A model generated the notes under the pieces. It did no database searches. It was not told where the DNA came from and worked only from the letters and a program-made list of their open reading frames with translations. A DNA stretch of 64,000 bases from Jiangella gansuensis DSM 44835 (GTDB lineage Bacteria; Actinomycetota; Actinomycetes; Jiangellales; Jiangellaceae): positions 3,966,606 through 4,030,605 of the forward strand of contig NZ_KI911782.1 in NCBI RefSeq assembly GCF_000515395.1. Reading direction: 5' to 3'. The stretch's first letter is position 1. Every line of letters begins with the position of its first letter. Of the stretch, positions 1 through 9,146 are shown one piece after another. The position numbers and the translations under genes are program-made.

Positions 1-191
1 AGGGTCGATTTTCCCGAGCCGGATTCGCCGATGACGCCGATCGCCTCTCCTGGTCGGATCTGCAGCGAGACGTTGTCGAGTGCGGTGACGGAGCCATGAC
101 GCGCAGAGAACAGAACGATGAGATTCCGCGCATCGAAGATCACCTCATTGGCGGATGGTGTGGCAGCCTGGATCTCTGAACGAGACGTCAT
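1..191 (-). CDS. ABC transporter ATP-binding protein (DppF/OppF type), partial
   Basis: Only the first 63 or so codons are in the window; the gene runs off the left edge. The visible protein starts MTSRSEIQAATPS and reaches a Walker A motif, GESGSGKST, at about residues 56-64. This is the nucleotide-binding domain of an importer ATPase. Its ATG overlaps the stop of the upstream ATPase gene in an ATGA arrangement, so the two are translationally coupled. Paired ATPases of this kind usually power a dipeptide or oligopeptide (family 5) importer at the cytoplasmic face of the membrane. Substrate cannot be told, since permeases and binding protein are outside the window. Confidence 0.85.
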   Translation of the reverse strand, partial: MTSRSEIQAATPSANEVIFDARNLIVLFSARHGSVTALDNVSLQIRPGEAIGVIGESGSGKST

Positions 192-1255
192 CGACCCGTC
201 CCTTCCGCCTGCTCGCTTGCATCACGACCGCCCGACGAGGACACGTCTGGATGGCGGCTCGGGGCCAATACCGGATGGTGGCATGCGACGCGCCGCGGCC
301 CGTCGCGGTCGAGAGCCGGCCGAAGCAGGCATTCGTCGTTTGCGTGTGCACAGCGATCGCGGAATCGGCAACCGGTCAGGAAGTCGCCTGGCTGATGCAC
401 ATGGCCCGGAATGGGGGCCAGCCTTGGCCAGCGTTCTTCGAGGCTGACGCTGGCTTTGAGCAGTCCTGCCGTGTACGGATGCCGAGGGCGGGCGAGCACG
501 TCCTTGGTAGGTCCTGCCTCCACGACCTGCCCGGCATAGAGGACGATGATGCGGCTGGTGACCTCTGAAACGAGCGCGAGATCGTGGCTCACGAACATCA
601 GGGCGAACTGTCGGCTGCGCTGGAGACCCTGGAGTAGTTCCACAACCTGCCTCTGGATCGTGACGTCCAGCGCCGTGGTCGGCTCATCGGCGATGATCAA
701 GTCAGGATCTCGGGCGAGGCCCAGGGCGATCAGCACTCGCTGTCGTTGGCCGCCGGAAAGCTGATAGGGCCGGGAGCGCAGGATCCTTGCGGTATCGCGC
801 AGGCCCACGGACGTCAGTAAGTCGTCAGGGTTTGATGTGGAGCCGAGCGCGCAGATCTGGCGAAGCTGTGCACCCACTGTCATACCTGGGTTGAGACTGC
901 TCGTGGCGTCCTGGTAGACCACGCCGACTCCTGCGCCACGCTTGCGGCGACGGCCGCGTCTGGACATGGTCCGAACGTCCTGACCGCGGAACTCGACCGT
1001 GCCGGTCCATTCGGCAGATGTCGGCAGGAGATCGGCGGCCGCCAGTCCGAGCAGTGACTTCCCACAACCAGATTCACCGACGACTGCGACGGCCTCTCCG
1101 AGGAAGATCTCTAGATCGATGCCATCAAGAATCGCCACGTGGCCGTACCGTTGTGGAAAGCGCACGCGCAAGTCCCTGACCGCCAGGAGCGGCACGCCGC
1201 TCGGGCCGTCTAGGCCGGTACCACCCGGCTCGGCTGAAGCCTTCCACAGCATCAT
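188..1255 (-). CDS. ABC transporter ATP-binding protein (DppD/OppD type)
   Basis: About 355 residues, the usual length for DppD/OppD. Visible motifs are Walker A GESGCGKS, Q-loop YQDATSSLNPG, signature LSGGQRQR and Walker B LIIADEPTTALD, plus the C-terminal oligopeptide-ATPase extension with the cysteines CRFRDRCAH and CLLRP typical of the subfamily. The frame stays open to 1513, but I place the start at the ATG at 1255 (MMLWKASAEP), which has GGAG about 8 bases upstream. The upstream part of the frame shows no family similarity. The 3' end overlaps the next ATPase by four bases. It probably hydrolyses ATP for peptide or opine-like solute import; substrate unknown. Confidence 0.88.
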   Translation of the reverse strand: MMLWKASAEPGGTGLDGPSGVPLLAVRDLRVRFPQRYGHVAILDGIDLEIFLGEAVAVVGESGCGKSLLGLAAADLLPTSAEWTGTVEFRGQDVRTMSRRGRRRKRGAGVGVVYQDATSSLNPGMTVGAQLRQICALGSTSNPDDLLTSVGLRDTARILRSRPYQLSGGQRQRVLIALGLARDPDLIIADEPTTALDVTIQRQVVELLQGLQRSRQFALMFVSHDLALVSEVTSRIIVLYAGQVVEAGPTKDVLARPRHPYTAGLLKASVSLEERWPRLAPIPGHVHQPGDFLTGCRFRDRCAHANDECLLRPALDRDGPRRVACHHPVLAPSRHPDVSSSGGRDASEQAEGTGR

Positions 1256-1565
1256 GAGGCACTCCGACCCTGTAGTGAGTCGCTGAGTGAAATGATTAGT
1301 TCGATAGCCAGAATACAACAACCTTCCAAGAGCGTGTCTGCGGGTGGTGAGCTGGAGCCCGTGCGGTGCGCCGACCTGGGCGCGGACCTTCGCAACGAGC
1401 GCAGCTCGCGCTACTGGCGAGACACGGCGATTGCGGCAGCTCGCGATAGAACTGCCGCCGTCGCGGATCAATCCGTTGCTGTAGTCGTCTGTCCGTCGGA
1501 CTGCGACGGGCACGGTTTCGTGCTCTAATATCGCCGCGACCGGTGTCGCCGACCTGTGGTGATAC
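1256..1565. other. intergenic region upstream of the ABC ATPase pair
   Basis: About 310 bases between the ATPase gene start and the 3' end of the NTF2-like gene. The part next to the ATPase start (roughly 1285-1320) is AT-rich for this genome and is the natural place for a minus-strand promoter. A small hairpin (GCACG, loop GTTT, CGTGC) lies at about 1510-1523. Short open frames here look like noise. Confidence 0.4.
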
Positions 1566-2084
1566 TTATGCGATGGTTAGGTAGCCGGTCTCGACGAGGT
1601 ATCCAGACATGTCCGCGAGATGCTCGTAGCGGGTGATGAGTCCGTTATGGACATTGAAGACCATGGCGCCATAGTTCCACTCCGAAAATCCACTGTACCG
1701 TTCCTGGAGAAGTACGACGACGCGGGTGCCTTCCGCGTTCGAGAAATACTCGAGTGGCGCGCCGACCTCCCATTTGACCAGCGATCCCTGCCCGACCTCT
1801 TTGACGTCCACCTGCCCTTTCCCGCCGGACCAGGCCTCCATCATCTCAACTTTCCCCTGCTCTTTTCCGACCACGCTCCAAGGCGGCCGCGAGTAGTCGC
1901 CATCGTGCGGCGACACGGTGGTGCGGGTGATGAACACGAAGTCATCAGAAAGGGAGTCATAGAACGGTTGGTAGTCAATGGTTCGCACTTCAAGCCCATC
2001 TTTATAGGCCTCATGGAGCGATTCCAGGTGCTTCAGGCTGGCTTTCACGATGGCGAGACTCCGCTGCGCAGGATTGGTGGCCAT
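1566..2084 (-). CDS. NTF2-like / SnoaL-fold protein
   Basis: 172 residues. The pattern (an N-terminal helix pair, then a hydrophobic beta-rich half with DYQPFYDSLSDDFVFI and a late GLITRYEHLADMSGYL strand-loop) matches the cone-shaped NTF2/SnoaL fold used by polyketide cyclases, isomerases and many ligand-binding proteins. The GxxxRYEH-type ending is typical. The frame is open to 2234, but the ATG at 2084 has GGAGA 10 bases upstream and starts where the fold begins. No neighbour fixes a substrate. A perfect 12-base palindrome sits just upstream. Confidence 0.6.
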   Translation of the reverse strand: MATNPAQRSLAIVKASLKHLESLHEAYKDGLEVRTIDYQPFYDSLSDDFVFITRTTVSPHDGDYSRPPWSVVGKEQGKVEMMEAWSGGKGQVDVKEVGQGSLVKWEVGAPLEYFSNAEGTRVVVLLQERYSGFSEWNYGAMVFNVHNGLITRYEHLADMSGYLVETGYLTIA

Positions 2085-2105
2085 GTCGCTGTCTCCAGTC
2101 TTCGG

Positions 2106-2117
2106 GATCACGTGATC
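2106..2117. promoter_or_regulatory. 12-bp perfect palindrome, possible operator
   Basis: GATCACGTGATC lies 22 bases upstream of the start of the NTF2-like gene. A perfect dyad at this distance could be a repressor site, but no regulator gene is adjacent, so this is only a candidate. Confidence 0.3.
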
Positions 2118-3519
2118 AAGTAGGGCTCGAGGCATCTGGCGAGAGAGGGGTGTCGTCGTCGATGGCTGCAGCGGACACGCCGGGCGCGCCCGACCACTGA
2201 TGGGCACGATATGGAAAGTGAGCGCCCCGAGCACAAGTCAATGCAGCTTTAGGGTGACCGTAGCGCAGGCAATTTCGAGCGTCAAGCCTGATTTCTGGGT
2301 GGCGCGCTCAAATGCCTGAAGTGGCCCCCTTCGATGCTGCAACGTTGGCGTGGCAGGCTGAATGTGATTCCCGCCGCGACGATCAATCAACGCAAAGCGT
2401 CTCCTCGACTGAGGTGTCTGCGAATGGCTGACCAACTGCCGACCGCTCGTAAACCAGCCGTTTCGGTGCCGGTGGTCTCAGGCCGTGGGCCACTGCGTCA
2501 CCTCGACTATCCCGAGTGGAATGTGGGGCACGTCACGTCTGTAGGTCGATGCGCAGTGAGAATGTCGAATTCAGTCGGCGAACTAACATATTGGTAGTCC
2601 TCCGCCGTATAGACACAAACGGCTGTGACGTTGCCCTGAGTGTAGAGATCTAGAGACCCGCGGTCGGCTCGAAACGGATCGTATTTGCGACAGAGTGCCG
2701 ATTGTTCGGCGATGGAAGGTGCGGTGTATGAGTGCAATACGATCGAGGTTCGGCTGCGGCGGGCACCCGCTGGGCCGATTCGCCGGTCGGCCAGAGGCGG
2801 AGTTCGGGCAAGCCGCGGACATGCGGGCAGCGTCAATGACGTCGTCGTGCAGTCGCTGATCGCCGGGTTTATCGAGGACACGACCGCCTCGACGAATCGG
2901 CCGCCCGCACATACATCACAGCGATCGGCGCCGACGGAGCTGCGGCGTGGTTCTCAGGGGAACGGAGCCGCCGACCTTGCAAGGTCGGCGGCTCCGCGCT
3001 CATCGCCCTCCGCCCTTCGTCGTCGACAAGGGTGGCGATCGTGCGGAGTGCGACGGACACCCTTGCGGACGAAGCAGGCCAACATGACTGTCAGCGCTCG
3101 ATGAGCTGCGTGAAAAACCTCACCCCCCACGGCGCGGGGACAGGCCGACACAACGAAAACCAAACAATTCTCACCGCAAACTCTAGTTCCGCGAGGAACC
3201 CTGTCAAGGGTGATCCCGGGCAGCGCGAAACTTCACGACGACAATGAGTCGCATATTTGCCTCGACGGCATCAGGTGTCAGCGCCTTTCCGTCAACGGTC
3301 TGGCGACATTCAGCTATCCATGGCGGCTGCGCGGCTATGCTCAGCCCGTTTCGCCGGCCATCGGCACGACCACCATCGTCATCTGCGGTGACATCGCCGT
3401 CAGCGGCTCCGTCGTGACGGGCACGGGTAGGTGAAAGGCCCAGTCCGATTCTCAGGTGGCCGGGATTCGAGCCGCCAATTCACCGTGCAGAGCGGGAACC
3501 GGGTGGCTGCCGCATCGAA
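2118..3519. other. gene-poor segment, no supportable CDS
   Basis: About 1.4 kb. The open frames here are short, overlap on both strands and read as low-complexity noise; none starts behind a convincing ribosome site or resembles a known fold. Base composition is less GC-rich than the flanking genes, as expected for non-coding or decayed DNA. The only clear structure is the 34-bp palindrome at 2963-2996. Confidence 0.5.
2963..2996. repeat. 34-bp perfect palindrome (hairpin)
   Basis: Each half is 17 bases (CGGAGCCGCCGACCTTG and its exact complement), with no loop. As RNA it would fold into a very stable hairpin. There is no T-run on either side and no intact gene ends nearby, so it may be a terminator left by a lost gene or a mobile palindromic repeat. 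Confidence 0.7.
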
Positions 3520-4650
3520 CTATGGACTTATCTGGGATGTGCCTGCGAGCCCACCTCGCTCGTGGGAATTGTGCACGTCAGATGAGTCCCGCGGCCACGT
3601 TGCGGCGATTCCGGATGTGGACTGCGCGGGGACGTAGTCGTCGGCGCCCTGCAGGCCACCGCGGACGGTGTTGCGGAAGTCATGTTCAGGCCAGAAGCCG
3701 AGGCGGCCGATGGCGGAGTCGATGCTGACCTCCAGACGGTGTCGCATCGGCATGGTGACCATCAGCTTCGGGACGCCGTACAGGCCGGCGATCACCGCCG
3801 CGCCCTCGTCGTGCGTCGTCGGTTTCATGGCCGCGAGGTTCAACGCCTGCCCTACAGCTCCCGGCTCCGTGAGGGCTCGATGCACGCCGTCGACGGCATC
3901 GCGGACGTCGAGCAGGGAGATCGTCCAGGGCTGGTAGTCAGGGTCGCGCAAGCCGACGGCCGTGTCGGGGGCAGCGTCGCCAGCCTGGTGGTCGAGCAGT
4001 GTCACGAGATCCGGCTGGCCGTCGAAGAGCGGCCACAGGTGCGAGTCTTTGCCGAGTCGCTGCCATTCGAGCACCGAGCGCCAGAAGCTGAGGCGGAACA
4101 TCGTCCCGGCCTCTTCCGGGCTCACGACGGTGGCGAAGCGCACGATCGCGTACGGGATGTCGAACTGGACGGCATGGTTGCGCAGGATGATCTCGCCGAG
4201 CAGCTTGCTGGTGCCGTAGTAGTCGGCCGGCTGCTGCCAGCTGTTCTCGCGTAGCGGCCGCGCCGGCGGCCGGCCCGGGCGGTAGGTGCCGTCGGAGCTG
4301 GCCAGTACGAAGCGCTCGATGCCGCCGGCCCGTACGACACCCTCGAGAAGTCGCAGCGTGCCGAAGGCGTTGATGTCGTAGAACCGGTCGACGGGGGTGT
4401 CGCCTCGCATGAGCTGTGCGGCGAGGTGCACGACGTGGGTCACGTCGCGGCACGCCACATCGACGGCTGTCTGGTCTGTGAGGTCGGCCTCGACGACCTC
4501 GACGTCGGGAAACGCGTCGAGCTTGGATCCGTGCGGATCGCCCGGCAGCACCATGGCCTTGACCTCCGCACCGGCGGTGATCAGTCGCATGATCATGTTC
4601 GTGCCGACCCTGCCGGTCGCACCTGTGACGAGTACCCGCATGCAGTTCAC
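3520..4650 (-). CDS. NAD(P)-dependent epimerase/dehydratase (extended SDR)
   Basis: 376 residues. The N-terminus carries the Rossmann signature VTGATGRVGTN. The SDR active-site YGTSK (Tyr and Lys) follows, preceded by a FVLASSDGTY strand. Family members oxidise, epimerise or reduce sugar-nucleotides or other secondary alcohols. I prefer the GTG at 4650 because AGGAG lies six bases before it; the internal ATG at 4641 (MRVLVTGATG) is 15 bases from that site. The gene diverges from the KAS III-like gene with about 210 bases between them. Substrate unknown. The last 40 or so residues look poorly conserved. Confidence 0.8.
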   Translation of the reverse strand: MNCMRVLVTGATGRVGTNMIMRLITAGAEVKAMVLPGDPHGSKLDAFPDVEVVEADLTDQTAVDVACRDVTHVVHLAAQLMRGDTPVDRFYDINAFGTLRLLEGVVRAGGIERFVLASSDGTYRPGRPPARPLRENSWQQPADYYGTSKLLGEIILRNHAVQFDIPYAIVRFATVVSPEEAGTMFRLSFWRSVLEWQRLGKDSHLWPLFDGQPDLVTLLDHQAGDAAPDTAVGLRDPDYQPWTISLLDVRDAVDGVHRALTEPGAVGQALNLAAMKPTTHDEGAAVIAGLYGVPKLMVTMPMRHRLEVSIDSAIGRLGFWPEHDFRNTVRGGLQGADDYVPAQSTSGIAATWPRDSSDVHNSHERGGLAGTSQISP

Positions 4651-4858
4651 CACTCTCTCCTGAGCAATCCGAGAAGTAGCGCGCAAGAAATGGAAGCGTG
4701 GTTTCAGTATCGGTGGTGCGCGGCAGTTTAGGTAGCCAGTCGGCTGGTGGGGGCGGTGGCGGTGTGCCCCACCTGCCTGAAACCGGCCTCTGCGGCGCCC
4801 TCCTCGCAGGGGCGAGGCTGGTCGCGACGGGGTACAAGACGGGCAGGCGGGAGGCCGG

Positions 4859-5857
4859 GTGACGACGCGGAAGGTGCCGGTCGGCGTGCTGGGGACCGGC
4901 TCGTACGTCCCGGCACGGGAAGTGCGGAACGCCGAGATCGCACGCCTGGCCGGCGTGACGGCCGAATGGATCGAGCGGAAGACCCGGATCCGGTCCCGCA
5001 GATACGCCGCCGAAGATGAAGCGACCTCCGATCTGGCCGCCCGGGCGGCCAGATCGGCGCTGACCGACGCTGAACTCGGCGCGGACCAGATCGACTACCT
5101 CGTCGTCGCGACGTCGACACCGGACTCACCGCAGCCGCCGACGGCGGCTCTGGTGCAACACGCGGTCGGCGCGGACCGCGCGGCGTGCTTCGACATCAAC
5201 GTGGTGTGCAGTGGCTTCGTCTATGCGATGGCCGTGGCCCAGGGCATGCTCGCGGGGCGCCCCCACCAGCGGGCCCTCGTGGTGGCGGCCGACGTGTACT
5301 CGCGGATCCTGAACCCCGCTGACCGCACCACCGCCGTGCTGTTCGGCGACGGGGCCGGAGCCGCGGTTCTGGGCGCGGTGCCGGAGGGCTCCGGCATCCT
5401 CGAGTTCGGCCTCTACACTCGCGGCGACGTCCACGAACTCATCCGGGTGCCGGCGGGTGGCAGCCGGCTCCCGGCATCGCACGACACCATCGGCAGCGGC
5501 CAGCACTACTTCACGATGCAGGGCCGCGCGGTGGCGACGTTCGTGCGAGAGCAGGTGCCGCCGGCTCTGGCGGAGCTGTTGCAACGCGCCGGCGTGCGAG
5601 CCGGGGCGGTCGACCACGTCATACCGCACCAGCCGAACGGCAATCTGCTCGACGACCTGGTCCTCAAAGCCGGTCTCGAGGGCGCTTCGACACATCGCAC
5701 GCTGGAGCGCTACGGAAACGTCGGCGGAGCGTCGATCCCCGTCACACTCGACGCAGCACATCGAGCAGGTGCGCTGCGGGACGGGGATCTCGTCCTGCTC
5801 GCCGGCTTCGGCGGCGGAATGTCGATCGGGGCGTGCCTGCTGCGGTGGTCGGCGTAG
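4859..5857 (+). CDS. beta-ketoacyl-ACP synthase III-like condensing enzyme
   Basis: 332 residues, full length for the FabH fold. Cys117 sits in DINVVCSGFVYAM, the His in IPHQPNGNL and the Asn in YGNVGGASIP, so the Cys-His-Asn triad is complete. The enzyme would condense an acyl-CoA starter with an extender or another acyl group. It is separate from the fab-cluster fabH at 23-24 kb and clearly diverged from it. The surrounding reductase, epimerase and lactonase genes point to a specialised pathway rather than membrane lipid synthesis. The GTG start is supported by GGGAGG four bases upstream. Confidence 0.82.
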   Translation: MTTRKVPVGVLGTGSYVPAREVRNAEIARLAGVTAEWIERKTRIRSRRYAAEDEATSDLAARAARSALTDAELGADQIDYLVVATSTPDSPQPPTAALVQHAVGADRAACFDINVVCSGFVYAMAVAQGMLAGRPHQRALVVAADVYSRILNPADRTTAVLFGDGAGAAVLGAVPEGSGILEFGLYTRGDVHELIRVPAGGSRLPASHDTIGSGQHYFTMQGRAVATFVREQVPPALAELLQRAGVRAGAVDHVIPHQPNGNLLDDLVLKAGLEGASTHRTLERYGNVGGASIPVTLDAAHRAGALRDGDLVLLAGFGGGMSIGACLLRWSA

Positions 5858-5895
5858 CGCTATGCGCATGCCATTCTCATGGCCGGAGCGAGAGG

Positions 5896-6912
5896 TCAGC
5901 GGAATGCTGTGCGCAGAACTCGCTGAAGGGCATCCGAGCCCGGCACGGCCTCGCCTCGTTCGATGGTGTGGACGGTTTCGACGATCGCGGCGTTGGCCGG
6001 CGTCGGGACACCGAGCCGTTGCCCGAGATCGACGACATAGCCGTTGATGAAGTCGATTTCCGTGGTGCGGCCGCGCTCGAAGTCCTGAAGCATCGACGGT
6101 TTGATGTCACCGTAGGCGTCGAGGACCTGGCCCAGCCAGGTGTCGTGGGCCGCACCGGCGACACTCTGCCCGTCCCACCCCGGCGGAACCGGATCGACCA
6201 GCATGCGTTCTGGCTGGGCGCCGCTGGCCAGTGCCACGGACAGCGCCTCGTCGTAGGTACGGTCGAAGAGCTGCCGGCCGTCGGGTGACCTCACGTAGTC
6301 GCGCATGGTCGTGCCGGCCATTGCCCCGATCGTGGTGACCGAGCAGTTCACCACGAGCTTGGACCAGATGGCTCCAGCCAGGTTCGGGGTGACGCGCACT
6401 TCGATCGCGCGTCCGAGCCACTGGCCGATCAGCTGGGCGCGCTCACTGTCGCCGCCGCCCAGTTCGCCGATGAGCAGGTGGCCGGCGTTGCGCTGCTCGT
6501 AGACGCCCGGCTGCGTCATCGTCGCGCCCAGGTTGGAGAGGCCGCCGAGCACCCGATCGGTGCCGAGCCGGTCGCCGAGCAGCTGGGACACGCCGCCGTT
6601 CTGGATCGGCAGCACGGTGCCACCGGGCGTCAGCAAATCTGCCAGGCGCGGCGCCGCCTCGATGGCATCGCGGGCCTTTGTGGCCAGCACGATGAGGTCG
6701 AACCCGTCGTCGCCGTAGGCGGCCAGGGCGGCCACTCGCACCGTCGACGCCGTCGCGGAGCCGCCGACACCACTGACATGCAGGCCGGTCGAGGCGAGCC
6801 GGGCCGCCGACTCCTCGTCACGCGTCGCCAGCCAGGCCGGCGAACCCGCAGCGTCAAGGCGTGCTGCGATCAGCCCGCCGAGCGCTCCGATGCCCACGAT
6901 CAACGTCTTCAT
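5896..6912 (-). CDS. 2-dehydropantoate 2-reductase family protein (PanE/ApbA)
   Basis: 338 residues. The N-terminus VGIGALGGLIAARL is the Rossmann dinucleotide site of the ketopantoate reductase family. The C-terminal half contains the helix ITPNLAGAIWSKL-type region (here VTPNLAGAIWSKLVVN) with the conserved lysine, and ELPxSxLQDxxxGRxTEID-like text (PSMLQDFERGRTTEIDFING). It would use NADPH to reduce a 2-oxo acid. It lies convergent to the KAS III-like gene, 38 bases away. Context suggests a pathway-specific 2-oxo-acid reductase rather than the pantothenate enzyme, but the sequence does not decide this. Confidence 0.85.
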   Translation of the reverse strand: MKTLIVGIGALGGLIAARLDAAGSPAWLATRDEESAARLASTGLHVSGVGGSATASTVRVAALAAYGDDGFDLIVLATKARDAIEAAPRLADLLTPGGTVLPIQNGGVSQLLGDRLGTDRVLGGLSNLGATMTQPGVYEQRNAGHLLIGELGGGDSERAQLIGQWLGRAIEVRVTPNLAGAIWSKLVVNCSVTTIGAMAGTTMRDYVRSPDGRQLFDRTYDEALSVALASGAQPERMLVDPVPPGWDGQSVAGAAHDTWLGQVLDAYGDIKPSMLQDFERGRTTEIDFINGYVVDLGQRLGVPTPANAAIVETVHTIERGEAVPGSDALQRVLRTAFR

Positions 6913-7068
6913 GCGCGACCATCCCACGTCCGAGCCGGCCCGAACCCTCCCATGCTGTCGAGACCGTACCGCGTCGCGTCGGCGCAGTCGCACCCCACCT
7001 GGCGTGCTTCCGGTTCATCAGGCATGCATTCCGGCTGAACCGGGAGCACCGCAACGCAACGTGATCGA

Positions 7069-7980
7069 TTACCAGGCGGTGCGGGTCTCGAGCAGTGCTG
7101 GTGGGATGCCGGAACGGGGGAAGAGCTGCCGCCGCTGTCCGCGGGCCGGTGTGTCGATCACGAACACGTCGCCGGCCAGGGCCGCGGCCCGGCCTCGTGT
7201 CGGTGCCGCTTGCGCGGCGGTCGTGATGAAGAGCCGATTTCCACGAGGTCCGCCGAACGTGCAGCTGGTCACGTTCGACGTCGGGACGCTCACGGCGCCG
7301 AGCAGCTGCCCGTCCGGCGCGTAGCGGCGAACCTCACCGGCACCCCATACGGCCAGCCACAAGCAGCCTTCACTGTCGACGCACAGGCCGTCGGGCAGGC
7401 CGTCGCCGGACGGGACCACGATGAGGGGCACCGGGTTACGGGGCTCGCCCGCGACCGCGTCCCAGTCGTAGCGACACACGGTCTGCGTCAGCGTGTCGAC
7501 GTGGTAGAAGTACACACCGTCCGGGCTCCAGTCCAGTCCGTTGGACATCCCGATGCCGTCGAACAGCTGGTGCGTGCTGCCGTCGTGGTCGACGCGATAC
7601 AGCGCGCCGGTGAATCTCGGGTCGACCGCGGCGGTACCGGCGACGAAGCGGCCGTTGGGGTCGCACTTGCCGTCGTTGAACTGGGTGGCGAGATCCTCTT
7701 CGACCGGTTGCCACAGCCGCGGCAGGTCGGTCCAGTTCGGCAGCACCAGGACCCCGCGTCCGGCGGCCAGCAGGAATCCGCCACCCTCGATGAGGGCGAC
7801 ACTGCCGAGCGGCTCGCCGATGGAGAGGTAGTCCATGCTGTGCTCGGCGCGGACCCACCGCCACAAGCGGCCGGCCGGGATGTCGACCCAGTACAGCGCC
7901 TCGGACACGGGATCGTAGATCGGGCCTTCGCCGACCTCGGCGTGGCACTGCGCCAGCGGTGTCGCCTGGTTCTCGATCAT
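7069..7980 (-). CDS. SMP-30/gluconolactonase/LRE family protein
   Basis: 303 residues, a six-bladed propeller lactonase. The metal ligands can be read: Glu in AEVGEGPIYD, Asn in FNDGKCDPNGRF, Asn in MSNGLDWSPDG and Asp in LPDGLCVDSEG. Such enzymes open sugar or other lactones using a divalent metal. The gene lies 47 bases downstream of the IclR gene on the same strand and may share its transcript. A 14-bp palindrome (8016-8029) sits between the two. Confidence 0.88.
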   Translation of the reverse strand: MIENQATPLAQCHAEVGEGPIYDPVSEALYWVDIPAGRLWRWVRAEHSMDYLSIGEPLGSVALIEGGGFLLAAGRGVLVLPNWTDLPRLWQPVEEDLATQFNDGKCDPNGRFVAGTAAVDPRFTGALYRVDHDGSTHQLFDGIGMSNGLDWSPDGVYFYHVDTLTQTVCRYDWDAVAGEPRNPVPLIVVPSGDGLPDGLCVDSEGCLWLAVWGAGEVRRYAPDGQLLGAVSVPTSNVTSCTFGGPRGNRLFITTAAQAAPTRGRAAALAGDVFVIDTPARGQRRQLFPRSGIPPALLETRTAW

Positions 7981-8015
7981 CGTCGCTCACACATCTCCGC
8001 GGCCTGCCCTGCTGG

Positions 8016-8029
8016 AGGGCGATCGCCCT
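8016..8029. repeat. 14-bp perfect palindrome between the IclR and SMP-30 genes
   Basis: AGGGCGATCGCCCT overlaps the stop of the IclR gene and lies about 36 bases before the SMP-30 start. It could attenuate transcription or bind a regulator. Confidence 0.35.
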
Positions 8030-8888
8030 ACCCGCGCCCGGACGGCTGGAGCCGTTCGGCGACCCGCGTCAGCGCCTTCGCGACCTTCGGCACGTCCTTG
8101 AGCGTGAAGCGGCTGGCTGGTGCGCTCACGCTCAGTGCCGCCGGCAGCCTGGTGCCGAGAACAGCCACGGAGACACAGCGGCCGTCGACCTCGTTCTCAC
8201 CGTCGTCGACGGCGTAGCCGCGCTCGCGTACAGAGGCCAGCTCGTCGAGGAACTGATCCACGGTGGTGATCGTCTTGGCCGTGCGTGACGTCATCTCGAC
8301 CTGCTCCAAGAGCTCGCGCACCCGGTCCTCGGGCAGCTGGGCGGCGATCGCCTTGCCCAGTGCCGTGCAATAGATCGGGTCGCGGCTGCCGGGAGCGCTC
8401 ACCATGCGCACGGGTCTGGGGCTCTCGGCGACCTCGACGTATCGCACGGCATTGCCGTCGAGAACGCCCAGATTGGCGGTCTCGCCGACATCGTCGCGCA
8501 GGCGCTCCAGCCACGGGCGCGCGCGCTCCTGGAGCACGTCCAGGTCGCGCGACTGCATACCGACGAAGCCGAGCCCGAGCACGAAATGACCATCAGCGTT
8601 GCGTTCTACGTAGCGGTGCTTCTGCAGCGTCCACAGATAACGGAACGCGGTCGCCTTGGGCATGTCGATGGCCCGATGGATCTCGACCAAAGACATCGGT
8701 GCGGTCGCCTCCTGCAGTTCGTTCAGCATGGAGACCACTCGCTCCACGGAGCGGTTCAAGTACTTCTTGGCCTGCTCAGGTGTGGCGGTCGCTGGATCAG
8801 GCGCGTTGTTGATGTCGATTCTGTGATCGGTCTGCTCTTCGTCTGTGTCGTCGGGATCGTTCGGGCCCCGAGGCTGCCTGCGTGCCAT
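8028..8888 (-). CDS. IclR-family transcriptional regulator
   Basis: 286 residues. An N-terminal charged tail of about 40 residues is followed by the winged helix (LVEIHRAIDMPKATAFRYL) and the IclR effector domain (ETANLGVLDG, YCTALGKAIAA, RGYAVDDGENEVDGRCV, SVSAPASR). The frame stays open far upstream (to 10358), but the real start is the ATG at 8888, just before the DNA-binding domain. It is divergent from the aminotransferase operon and most likely controls that operon and the SMP-30 gene. A second IclR at 61 kb is a clear paralogue. Confidence 0.92.
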   Translation of the reverse strand: MARRQPRGPNDPDDTDEEQTDHRIDINNAPDPATATPEQAKKYLNRSVERVVSMLNELQEATAPMSLVEIHRAIDMPKATAFRYLWTLQKHRYVERNADGHFVLGLGFVGMQSRDLDVLQERARPWLERLRDDVGETANLGVLDGNAVRYVEVAESPRPVRMVSAPGSRDPIYCTALGKAIAAQLPEDRVRELLEQVEMTSRTAKTITTVDQFLDELASVRERGYAVDDGENEVDGRCVSVAVLGTRLPAALSVSAPASRFTLKDVPKVAKALTRVAERLQPSGRG

Positions 8889-8919
8889 CACATCATCTCG
8901 TTTCCTGTTTTGAACTCGA

Positions 8920-8944
8920 TGTTTCAGAGATTGTATCGGAAACA
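8920..8944. promoter_or_regulatory. dyad in the IclR/aminotransferase intergenic region, candidate operator
   Basis: TGTTTC and GAAACA are exact complements separated by 13 bases, 32 bases upstream of the IclR start and in the divergent promoter region. A GTTTC-rich stretch recurs at about 9075-9090. IclR-type regulators often autoregulate through such dyads. Confidence 0.4.
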
Positions 8945-9146
8945 AGATCATCCGCCAGGGGCCGCTTTGTGAAACGGCCGATGAACTGCTGCTGCGGGCG
9001 GCGTGGACGGCGCGATTGGCCCCTTGACGAGCACAGGAGGTGATCGTAGCGTGATTTGCAGGTCGGAGCCTCGGTTTCATATAACAAAACTCAGCCCGTG
9101 GGGCGCCAGGCGTGACGGCATGCCCCGTTACCAAGGAGCGTGGCCC

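Noticed and set aside
2507-3104. Overlapping frames of about 110-140 codons on both strands
   Set aside because: No ribosome sites, no fold-like pattern, and both strands equally open.
3110-3160. CRISPR-repeat-like CTCACCCCCCACGG...GGGGACAGG
   Set aside because: Only one copy, no spacers and no cas genes; the resemblance to a type I-E repeat is superficial.
3455-3490. TTCGAGCC T-loop-like sequence
   Set aside because: No paired T-stem and no cloverleaf around it.
4728-5869. Minus-strand frames opposite the KAS III-like gene
   Set aside because: Low-complexity Arg/Pro text; the plus frame carries the complete catalytic triad.
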